NCBI RefSeq assembly: GCF_000746275.1 | Contig: NZ_JQKX01000001.1 | Span: 1-57,630, forward strand | Source: Thermopetrobacter sp. TC1 | Lineage (GTDB): Bacteria; Pseudomonadota; Alphaproteobacteria; Rhizobiales; Aestuariivirgaceae | Length of the DNA: 57,630 bases | Direction: 5' to 3' | Shown: piece after piece, positions 27,601-39,600 of the stretch | Numbering within the stretch: the stretch's first letter is position 1 | How the letters are laid out: each line of letters opens with the position of its first letter | The notes under the pieces: generated by a model | Database searches by the model: none | Told to the model about the DNA's origin: nothing | Seen by the model: the letters and a program-made list of their open reading frames with translations, nothing else | Position numbers and translations under genes: made by a program

Positions 27601-30600
27601 GTGGTATCCGGGTTCTCGGAACTGCTGCGGAAGCTCACCGCCTGAAGCGCGGCCACATAATCCGCCTTGCTGGCCGTGCCGGAGAAGGTGATCACAAGCG
27701 CACCGTTGGCGCCAGTAGAGACGGCATAGGAGATGCCGTTCACCGTGCCGGTATCACCGGCCTGCACCGCCGTGCCGTTCACCTCCAGCACGTCATCGGC
27801 CTGCGGATTGGTGAAGGTGACGGTGGTCGATTCCATCTCCGCATCATCCGGATCGATGAGCACGATGCCGGAAGAGATGGGCATGGCCGAATCGTTTTCC
27901 GTATAGGTGCCGGCGTAGTCACCGCCGCCCAGACCGCCGGAGTCGTCATCGTCCAGATCCAGCCCCGGCGCATCGTTCACCGCCACCACATTGATCGTGG
28001 ACTGCACGACATTCGAGACAGCCCCGGCCGCATCCGTCACCTGGAAGGTGAAAGTGCGCGGCGTCGTGTCCGGGTCATTCGGACTGGTGGTGCTGGGCAG
28101 CAGGGTGAGCGACTGCAGCAGGTCGTTCCACTGCGCCATGGTCGTGCCCTGCCCGGCGGTGAAGGTGAGGGTCATCTGACCATCGCTGGCAAGCGTCTGA
28201 CCCGGCACGGCCATGGCCGAAATGCCGCTGCCGGCCGGAATGACGTATTGCACGAGATCCCCGGCCTTGCCGTTTGTCAGCACCACCTCCAGCACCTGCA
28301 CGTTGCCTTCGGGGTCGATGATCGCCGCATCCGTATCGACAATGGCAATGGCCGGATCGTTCTCCGTGTAGGTGGTCAGAAAATCATCCGCGTTGGCCGC
28401 GCCGGAGGAGCCATCCGCATCCGCCGTGATGGTGGGCGGCGTGTTCGGCTCGCGGTAGGCCACCTCGCCATCGCCCGGGGTAAGGTCTGCAAGATCCCTG
28501 GCCGGATCATTCACATCACCGTCCGGGTCGGCATAGGAGGCATTTACCGCATCATCGATGCCGTCCCGGTTCACATCCTGCCCGGAAAGCGTCAGGCCGG
28601 ACTCCTCCGAATCTGTGAAGGAATCGTCATCGGCATTGGTGTCGAGATAATCCGGCGTGCCGTCCATGTCGGTATCCACCGGCATAACCAGCGTGGATCC
28701 GTCCGGCGCGGTGTATCCGGCCGTCGGCTGAGCCTCCACCGCATCGGGGATGCCGTCATTATCGGAATCCAGGTCGAGCTGGTCCGGCAGGCTGTCGCCG
28801 TCCGTATCCACCGGCGCGACACCGCTGCCGCCATTGGCCGCCAGCGCCACGCCGTCGTCGTTCACCGGGCCGTCCACGATGCCATCGTTGTTGGCATCCA
28901 CGGTCGCGGCGTCCTGACCGCTCTCGATGAGATCGGAAATGCCGTCGTTATCCGAATCCACATCGAGGTAATCGGGCGTGCCATCGCCGTCGGTATCCTT
29001 CTCCTCTAGCAGCACGGGCGGGCTCACCCAGGCCGTATCGCCCTGATAGATGGTGCACGGCCTGATCGAGAGCGCATGCAGCCGCGTGCCCGTATCCTCG
29101 TAGCTCAGGCGATAGCGGATGACATTCGTATCCACATAAACGGCGGAGGCCTGAAACTGCGGATCGGTGCCAATGCCACCCAGATTGGTGCCATCGCCGA
29201 TGAAGCCCATCCAGCCCGCACCAAAGCCGCCATAGGCCTCCTCGTGCGTGGGATCATCGGTAAACGCGCGCGTGGCCGTTGCGGCATCAAAGGCCACGAT
29301 CTCGCGCCCGTCATTGTCAATCGCCGTCACGAAGAAGGTCTGCGGGTCAATGGGATCCGTCGTGCCGCTTTTGACGAACTGAATGGCGATCTGCACATGA
29401 CCACCGGCCTGGTGAGTGATCATGGGCTGGAAGAAGACATCCTGACCATAATCGGCCGTATCCAGCTCCTCGATGGTGGTGCCGCCCGCCATCTCCTCGA
29501 TGGTGACGATGGCATCCACCCCCTCATAGACGTTGTGGTAACGGAACTGATCGCCTTCCTGCGGATTGTACGGATCGGCGCCATTGATGCCCGTTACATT
29601 CTGCGCCGTGCTGAAATCGGGGCTGGGCAGCTCGTTGCAATTGACGGCCTCGTCGGCATTGAGGATGCCATCCCCGTCCGCATCCAGATCCCGCGTGTCA
29701 GGCACGCCATCGCCATCGGCATCGGCAAACTCGCGCCAGGCCGCTTCGTCATTGCCGGCAATCTCATCGGCCAGATCCGTGGCCGGATTGTCCACCACAC
29801 CATCCGGATCGGCATAGGAAGCATAAACGCCGTCATCGATGCCGTCGCGGTTTGTATCCACGCCCACCAGCGTGGCAATGCCGGCCTCCACGGCATCAGG
29901 GCGCGTGTCATTATCGGAATCCGTATCGCGGAAATCCGGCGTGCCGTCATCATCGGTATCGATGGGCTGCTGCAGCCCGTCATCGTTCACGCCGTCATTG
30001 CTGGCGTTATTGGCGTGTGTCGGCGTCGCATACCCCGCGCTTGGCCGTGCCTCAACGGCATCCGGAATGGCATCACCATCCGAATCCAGATCGATGCGAT
30101 CGGCCACGCCATCGGCGTCCGTATCCACCGGGGTCACGCCGCCATTGGCCGCAACCGGCACGCCATCGGCATCCACCGCACCATCCACGCGCCCGTCGCC
30201 ATTCACGTCCACGGCCGCGTTCTGGCCGCTTTCGATGACATCGGAGATGCCATCGTTGTCGGAATCCAGGTCCAGATAATCGGCGATGCCGTCTCCGTCG
30301 GTATCCGTGGCCAGCGAGTAGCCCTCATAATGGATCAGGCGCACGCGCTGATCGTTCTTGGCTCCGCCCGTGCTGGCGCTGAAACCGAAGTAGGCCCTGG
30401 AATCGCCGCCCAGATATTTGTTGAAGAAATCAGGATCGGAGAGCTCCGTCACCTTCTGCCCGTTGAACCAGACAGCAAGGGTCTTGCTCTCGGCATCCCA
30501 GCGCACGGAAACATCGTGCCACTGGCCATCCTCGATATTGCCGAGATCGGTCACCGGGGTCAGCAGTCCGGCGACACCACTGACATCCGTATCGCGAATG

Positions 30601-33600
30601 GCGGCGTGATCATTGGGAATGTCGCCGAGATCGTCACCGGGCTTGTTGTTGTCCCATGTATCAAATTCGACAAAGATACCATCCTTGATGCCTACCGCGC
30701 CCAGACCACCGCCATAATTGCCCAGCGCGTTCGAGCCACGCGGATCGTTGTGCAGGGTGAAGGCGATGCCATCCGCCCCTGCCGCATCCGCCGTGCCGAG
30801 ATAGACCTGGAAGTCGAAGACAAAGTCCTTCGACAGATCCAGCGCGTTGCGCGACATGGCCGTGCCGGCCTTTGAATAGTCATCCGGCGTCAGCTGCACC
30901 TCATCGGGCGCAATCTTCACCGCATCGCCATTCAGCACGAACAGGTTCTCGATATCCGTGAAATCGGCAAACGCGCCTTCATCCACGTTGAGGATGCCGT
31001 CATTGTCCGCATCAAGATCAAAGGCATCCGGCACCCCATCACCATCCGCATCAGGCAGCGGCTCGCGATAGGCCACTTCTGGCGAGGCCGGCTGATCATC
31101 GCGCAGATCGGCAGCCGGATCGTTCACATCACCGTCCGGATCGGCATAGGACGCATGCACGCCATCATCGATGCCGTCCCTGTTGGCATCCGCCCCAAGA
31201 AGCGTCAGCCCCGTCTCATCGGCATCCGGCGACATGTCATTGTCGGAATCGGTGTCCAGATAGTCCGGCGTGCCATCGGCATCGGTATCCACCGGCAGCC
31301 GCAGGCTCGTGCCGTCCGGCGCGACATAGCCCGTTGTGGTCTGCGCCTCCACCGCGTCAGGAATGCCGTCGGCATCCGCATCCAGGTCCTGCGTATTGGG
31401 CAGGCCATCGCCGTCGGCATCCACCGGCCTCACACCGCCATTGGCATCCACCGGCACGCCATTGGCATCCTGGGCACCGTCATGCACGCCGTCATCGTCG
31501 GCATCAAAAGCGGCCTGCTGCTGCCCGCTCTCGATCAGATCAGAGATGCCGTCATTATCGGAATCCACATCGGCATAATCGGGAATGCCGTCGGAATCCG
31601 TATCCCCCAGTGCCGTGAAGGTCATGGAGGGGAACATCAACGAATAGGCACCATTAGAGCGGTTATAATCGAAGGTGATGACACTCACGCCATCCGTTCC
31701 CAGCACGGCGGGAGAGAAACGAATGGTGCCGCGGTTCTCCGTGGTGCCGCTGCCATCACCGCGCACGATGTCATCACCATTCCAGGTGCTGGGTTCGACC
31801 TGACCCGAAACCTCATCCGGGAAGATGTTGAAATTGCCGAGATATTCCTGCTCGTTGCCGCTGGGAGACTGCAGCCCGTACAGCTCCAGGGTCAGGTCGC
31901 GCAGCGGCACGCTGGAGGTGATGGTGACCGGCACCGTGGTGGGGCCGTTGTTGGGAATGGCCGCCTTGCCGCCAATCTGCTCCCAGGTTTCGCCGTTGCC
32001 CAGGGTGAGGCTGAGCGTCACGCCCTTGATGGTGCCGGTGATGGTATCCGTCCCCCAACCGGTAAAGCCGGCGAGCGTATCAGTGACGGTGACGGTTTCA
32101 TCCGCATTGAGAATGCCATCGTTGTCCACATCCAGATCATCCGGATCCGGCGTGCCGTCACCATCGGTATCCGCCGCCGCCACCGGCCCCAGGCTGAGGA
32201 TGGCGCTGTCAGAGCCGCCGCGCCCGTCCTCCACCGTGTATGTGACGGGGGCCACATCCCCCACATAGCCGAACGCCGGCGTGAAGGTGTAGCTACCATC
32301 GGCATCAAGCTCCAGCGTGCCGGCCACCTTGCCCGGATCGGAAGCGCTGGGGATCAGAACAGGCTTCCCCACGGGCTGCACCGTTGTATCCGCCCCGATG
32401 GTAAAGCCGGTTACGCTCAAGTCATCGCCGGCATCGGGATCGGTATCGTTGGCCAGCACATTGCCCCTCACCGCCGTGTTGCCGGGCACAGCCTGCGGCC
32501 CGTCATCCGCCGCCACCGGCGCATCGTTCACCTCCACCACGTTGATGGACGTCGTGGCCACGTTGGAGTCCTGATAATTGTCATCAGTGACCTTCACCGT
32601 GACCTCGCGCACGGTCTCCGTATCCGGATTGTCGGAGGTATTGGCGAAGGCGATGGCGGAAATGGCCTGCTCATAATCCGCCGGAGTAGCAGTGCCGGTG
32701 ATGGTGACCACCACTTCACCATTAGCGCCGCTCGTTACCGCATAGGTCAGGCCATTGACCGTGCCCGTGTCGCCCGCCTGCACCGCCGTGCCGTTCACAA
32801 GCAGCACATCACCGGCCTGCGGGTTGGTCAGCGTGACCTCGGCGCTGGTGAGATTGCGGTCGTCGGTGATCTTGATGTTCGGGCTGGCGATGGATACGGG
32901 CGAACCGTCCTCGAAGAAGGTGTTGCCATAGTCCGCGTTGGTATCCGTCACCTGCGGGTTTCGGAAGAACCCGCTGATGTTGCCGTTCATTCCGAAGCCG
33001 CCAAAGCCGGTGCGCTTGTAGGTAACGGTAAAGGCACTGGCCTTGGTAAAGTTGAACTGCACCGAATTCTGCGGCGAATTGGTGTTTCGGTCTTCATCAA
33101 CGGCCTTGAAGCTGAGGATGCCGTTGTTCTCCGTCACCCGGACATCCGTGTTGCCCTCCAGGACATAGCCGTCGATCTCATCCCTGGACACCTGAATGAC
33201 CTCATAGCGGCCGTTATTGTTGTTATCGAGGTCACTGATGAGCAGGCTGAAGTCGCCCCTGAACGGCGTGCGCGTGCCATGCAGCACCAGCTCGTAGCGC
33301 ACCACGGATGTCGTGAGCGGCCCGGCGGCATGCTGAATGGAGGTGACAGCCAGCCCATCCCGGGTCTTGAACACGACATCGTCCGCATCATTGGACACCA
33401 CCGTCGCCACCAGATCCAGCGCCTGGCCGTTCACCGTCGCCACATTGGCCCACACGGCGGTTTCACCATTACCTGCGCCATGAGTGGCCTCCGTCTGCCC
33501 CTCGTTGGTCACCACCGGCGGATCGGTGAAGGTCAGCGCCAGCTGCTCGCCTTGTCCCGGTGTGGGCGGTGTATCGACATAATCGAGATCAATGGTGGGC

Positions 33601-36600
33601 GGTTGGCTGGGCGGCAGCTGAAACTCGCGGAAGCCCACCTCGTCATTGCCGCTTATCTGATCGGCAAGATCGGTGGCCGGATTGTTGATATCGCCATCCG
33701 GATCGGCATAGGACGCGTTCACGGCATCATCGATGCCATCGCCATTCGCATCCGCGCCGGAAAGCGTAAGGCCGGATTCATCGGCATCAGGCGTGCTGTC
33801 ATCATCGGAATCCGTATCCAGGAAGTCCGGCGTGCCGTCCCTGTCAGTATCCACCGGCATAACCAGCGTGGAGCCGTCCGGCGCGGTGTAAGTGCCCGTG
33901 GGCTGCGCCTCCACCGCGTCGGGAATGCCGTCGGCATCGGAGTCCAGATCGATGCTGTTGACCACACCATCGCCGTCGGTGTCCGCCTGCGCCTGACCGC
34001 CGTTGGCATCCACCGGCACACCATTGGCGTCCACGCCATTGTCATGCACGCCGTCATTGTCACTATCCACGGCCACGGCATCCTGCCCGCTCTCGATGAG
34101 ATCGGAGATGCCGTCATTGTCCGAATCCACATCGAGGTAATCGGGGGTGCCGTCAGCATCCGTATCACGTGGCACGAAGGTGGCCACCTCGCCCACCAGC
34201 TGCGTCGGCCCGGCCACGATCTGGCTGATGGTCACCGCATTGGTGCCGGCGCTGTTCATGCCGATCGTGTTGAAGCTGCCGTTGCGCAGCTCCAAAGCCT
34301 CCAGCGGATCATTCAGGCTGCGCCGCCCCAACAATTCCACAGAGCCGTCATTGTGAATGATGACGCGGATGATCGGCGTGTTGCTGCTGCGCCCGTCCAG
34401 CGTCCAGATCCACGGGTTGTAGCTGCCGTCCGCGCGCTGCTCGCCATAGGCCGTGCCGTCGGAGGCGAACTGCACCACATTCCCCGGCTGCCCGGGCACG
34501 AACTGTAGCTCCTGATCGCCCAGCGCCGTGCCGTTGATGACCATGTTGAAGGAATTGTCGAGGTAGAAAATATCCACCACGGCCGCGCGCCCGGCGGGCA
34601 GAGTGAAATCCTGCGCGATGCTGGAGCCTTCAGGCTCGTTCGTTTTCTGCATGCTCAGCGGGGTGATGCCGGAGCGGGTGTTGATGCCCTCGTCGGTGTT
34701 CAGGATGCCGTCGTTGTCCGCGTCCAGGTCCTGGATGTCCGGGATGCCGTCGTTGTCCGTATCTACGAGATTGCTGGTGCGGAAGGCAGCGCCGTTGAGA
34801 TCGGCCGCCGGGTCGTTCACATTGCCGTCCGGGTCGGCATAGGAGGCACCCACGGCATCATCGATGCCATCGCCATCGGCATCGTTGCCGGAAAGCGTCA
34901 GGCCGGATTCGGCGGAGTCAGGGCTAAAGTCCCCATCGGAATCCGTGTCCAGGTAGTCTGGCGTACCGTCGTTGTCGGTATCCACCGGCGTGTAGAGCGT
35001 GGTGCCGTCCGGCGTGGTGTAGGTGTCGGTGGCCTGCGCTTCCACTGCATCGGGTATGCCGTCGCCGTCAGTATCCAGGTCGCGCACGTCGGCCACGCCA
35101 TCACCATCGGTATCCGGCAACGTGGCCAGGCCGCCATTGGCCGCCGTCGGCACGCCGTTCGCATCCACGCCGCCATCATGCCGCCCGTCGTTGTCCGCAT
35201 CCACGGCGGAAGCATCCTGCCCGCTCTCCACCAAGTCGGAGATGCCGTCGTTGTCGGAATCCACGTCCAGACTGTCGGGAATGCCATCGCCATCGGTATC
35301 GCGCGGAGGCGATTCGAGGGAATACCGGATATTCTCGACGGCCCAGTCATCGCCCCAGTAGGAGCCGGAAGAGCCGTCATCGGAAATGCGCAGAGTGTAA
35401 TTCCCGGCGCTCAGGCCCGTGGCCGAAAGCGTTACGGTCTGATCGTTGTCGGAACGGTTGCCCGTGGACGTGCTGTCCTCCCACGTGGTGGAAGCAACCA
35501 CATTGCCGCTGGCATCGAGAATTTCGAACCTGCCGCGCGTAGTGCCGGGATAGGAGGTCGCGTTCCACTCGCGGCGCACCGTGAGGGAGATTTCCAGCGA
35601 GCCGTTGTCGTTGTCCACGCTGAAATGGCCGATTTCCACCACGCCATCGGCGGTGGTGCCGATTGATGCATCCGTGTTGAAGGTGATGCCATTGGGCGTG
35701 TAGCTGTTGGAAAGCACCTGCACGTTGCCACTGGACGAGAGCACTTGGTTCTGCAGGTCCACCTGGCCACTCTCGCTGGTGACGCCGCTTTCGGCGGCAT
35801 CGAGAATGCCATCGTTGTCGTCATCCTCGTCCAGCAGGTCGTTCAGGCCGTCGCCGTCGGTGTCCGGAATCTCACGATATCCCACCTCCGAGGTGTCACC
35901 GAACTCGTTGGCCAGGGCGCTCGCCGGATTGTTCACGTCGCCATCCGGGTCGGCGTAGCTGGCATTGATGTTGTCGCCGATGCCGTCACCATCCGCATCC
36001 GCTCCCGGATTGAGGCCGGATTCGGCGGAATCGGGCATGCCGTCGCCATCGCTGTCCGTATCCAGGTAGTCCGGCGTCCCATCGCCATCGGTATCCACCG
36101 GCTGGTGGAACGTGGAGCCGTCCGGCGCCGTGTATCCCGTGGTCGGCTGCGCCTCCACCGCGTCGGGAATCCCGTCGTTATCGGAGTCGAGATCGTTCAT
36201 GTCGAGCAGGCCGTCGCCATCCGCATCCTGCGGCATGGCGCGGGCGGGGCCGTCATTCGTGAGAGGCACGCCGGAAACGGGATCCACGTTGCCGTCGTGA
36301 ACGCCGTCGCCATCGGCATCCACGGCGGAAGCATCCTGCCCGCTCTCCACGAGGTCGGAGATGCCGTCATTGTCCGAGTCGAGATCGCGATGATCGGGAA
36401 TGCCATCGCCATCGGAATCCCTGCAGGGCTGCGACTGGGTCACCGGCTCGATGCGGATGCCGTCAACGGCCATGTAGGAATAGCTGTTGCCAGTCGTGCC
36501 GTGGGCAAAGATGAGCTGCTGGGTGTCGCTGGTGGCGGTGAAGACCAGGCTCACCCTGTGCCAGGTCTGGTTGCCCTGCCCAAGGTAGGGAATGTCGGGG

Positions 36601-39600
36601 CTGGACAGGGTCTGGTTGCCGAACGTCACATCCCAGTGCGCTTGGTCGCCCACGGGCGTGGCGCCTTCCGTGCCGGCATTGGCCTGGTAGAAGGTCACCC
36701 TGTACTGTTCGCCCGGCGTCAGGCCGGTAATCGTCGTACCGAAGCTTTCGGGCCCCCAGCGCCCGGCGGCGGCGAACACGCCACCGTCGGGAGACGGCGG
36801 CATGCCGTCGGCAAGGCCACCCCACACGCCACTGCTCGTCGTTGGCGTGGGCGTCACCCACGTGTCGGCGCTTCCTGAGAGGTTGGTCCAGCCGCCGCCC
36901 GTCACGTTGCTGTTGTAGGCGTCGGTGCCGGCCACATCGGCCAGGGCCTCGAAGGAACCATCCACGTTCGACGGCAGCAGGTTCGTGTCGCAGCCTTCAT
37001 CTTCGTCACGGATGCCGTCGTTGTCGTCGTCCAGATCATCGATATCGGGCACGCCGTCGCCATCGGTATCGGCCAGCTGCACCGGGCCGAGCGCAAGGGT
37101 GGCGCTGGCGGTGCCGCCGTTGCCGTCGGAAATGTCGTAGTGGATGGGCGCCACGTCCCCGGTGTAGCCGGTCGCCGGCGTGAAGGTGAACGTGCCATCG
37201 GCGTTGATCACGATGGTGCCGGCATGCACCGAGGGATCGGAGGCGCTGGGCACGTTGTGCGTCTGCCCCACCGCCAGGGTGGTGGTGGAGGATCCGATGC
37301 GCAGCCCGGTGACCGTCAGGGTGTCGCCATCCGCATCGGAATCGTTGGCCAGCACGTTGCCGGTGAGTTGCCCGTTGTAGTCCACCGCGAACGGACCGTC
37401 GTCCACCGCCACGGGCGCACTGTTGGACGATCCGCCGCTGCCGGTGCCTCCGCCACTGCTGGCGGAAGTGCGGAAGGCATCGTTGTTCAGCGGCACGCGC
37501 ACATTGCCGTCCGGGTCGGCGTAGGAGGCACCCACGGCATCGTCGATGCCGTCGCCGTCGGCGTCGTTACCGGAGAGCGCAAGGCCGGATTCGGTGGAGT
37601 CCGCCTGCCCGTCGTTGTCGGAATCCGTGTCGAGATAATCCGGCGTGCCATCGGCGTCCGTGTCCACCGGCGTGTAGGTGGCGGAGCCGTCCGGCGTGGT
37701 GTAGCCGGCGGTCGCCTGCGCCTCCACCGCGTCGGGAATGCCGTCGCCGTCGGAATCCAGATCCTTGTAATCCGCGACACCGTCGCCGTCGGTGTCCACC
37801 GCCGTGGCGCCGGAACCGCGCTCCACCGAGTCGGCGATGCCGTCATTGTCGGAATCGATGTCCACCCGGTCGGGCGTGCCATCGCCATCGGTGTCCACAT
37901 CCGCCGGCGGGCCATAGGTGTAGCTCATACCGGCAAGGCCCCAGTCATCGCCCCAGGCACTCCAGCCCTGATCCGACTCTTGATCGCGAATGCGGATGAA
38001 ATAGCTGCCGGCCTCCAGATTGGATGCGGTCAGCGTCACGCTCTCCGCATTGGCGGGGCCCACATTGTCATTGAGCGCCCCCTGCCAGTTCACGGACGCC
38101 ACAACATTGCCGTCAGAATTAATGAGCTGGAACTGCGCCCGCGGCACGCCGCCATACTGGCTGTATTCCCAGGCGCGGAACGGACGGAACGTGGCGGAAA
38201 CGCCCTCCCCCTGCTGCACCGTGAAGGGCTGCAGATCCACGTAGGTGGGCGAACTCTGCCCCGGCTCGTTGAACAGCAGCTCGTTGGCATAACTGCCGCT
38301 CTGGCCATATTGCCCACTGTTGCCCGGATACTGCACGCTGCCCTGGGCGGAAGCGATGTGGCTGGCCCACTGCCCACTGCCGATACTCACCGTGGTGCCG
38401 GTGCCGCCGCTCAGCCCGGCATTTTCATCGGCATCAGAAATGCCGTCGTTGTCATCATCCGGATCATTGGCGTTGGTCAGGCCGTCCCCGTCCGGATCAG
38501 CATCCGGAGCGGCTGCTGCGGCATTGCCGCCGGTGGCCCCCTGCCCCGCTTCGCGATAGGCCACCTCATCATTGCCCAGCACCTCATCGTTCAGCCGGGT
38601 CAGCGGCGTGGACCCGGTGCTGGGATTCCACATCACGCCGGCAGGGTTGGCATAGCTGGCGCCGTTGCCGTCCTGCACGCCATCCTTGTCGGCATCGCTA
38701 AAGTTGGTGCCGTTGATGTAGTCGAAATTCGTTTGCAGGCCGGATTCCTGATAGTCCAGATAGCCGTCGTTATCAGAATCCGCATCCAGATAGTCCGGCG
38801 TGTCGTCGTTATCGGTATCCTGCGGCGTGTATAGGGCATTGTTCGCCGGCGGTGTGAAGCTGGCCGTGGGCTGGGCTTCCACCGCATCGGGGATCTGATC
38901 CTGATCGCTGTCGAGATCCACATAATCCGGACGCGTGTCAAAATCGGAATTCACCGGCGTCACACCGCCATTGGCCGCCACGGGTACACCATTGGCATCC
39001 ACCGCGCCGTCAATGCGCCCGTCACCATCAGCATCCAGAGACGGATCCAGCCCCGCCTCGATGAAATCGGCGATGCCATCACCGTCGGAATCCACATCCA
39101 GCCGGTTGGGCAGGCCATCGCCGTCCAGATCGTCGGAGCCGGTATCGTAAGTGACCTCGCCATTCTCGACCGTATCGAGAATGCCATCGTTGTCGTCATC
39201 CAGATCGGTGACATCATCCACGCCGTCACCGTCCGCATCCGCCAGTACGGCGCGATACCCCGGCGCCGCAACAGCTGCCGTTTCCACCACGCCGACCTGC
39301 GCCTCCAGCTCCCAGTCACCACCGAACGCGGCTGCGCCGGTGACATCGGTGGACGCCGCAACATCCACCCCCGTGGCCTCCGCCAGCGCTTCAACCGCCG
39401 CGCGCCCGCGCGCCCAGCGGGCGAAATCGCAGCCATAGATGAGAATGTCGGCTTCCTCGCTCAGCGCCCGGGAGATCACCTGCATCTCATCGGCATAGCG
39501 CCGGGCCATGGAGGCAGCAGTCAGCTTGGCGGAACCGAGATCGAGCGTACCCGGCCGGCCATGGGAGACGATGTGAATGGCGCGCACATCGTGCCGCTCC

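Noticed and set aside
23094-29009. A 1971-codon open frame on the plus strand, antisense to the giant gene
   Set aside because: It mirrors the repeat codon pattern of the minus-strand gene (His/Arg/Gly-rich, low complexity), has no recognisable domain or Shine-Dalgarno, and the minus strand reads as clear TSP3/VCBS repeats.
31155-34508. A 1117-codon plus-strand open frame
   Set aside because: Same reason: shadow of the TSP3 cassettes and lectin region in the giant gene.
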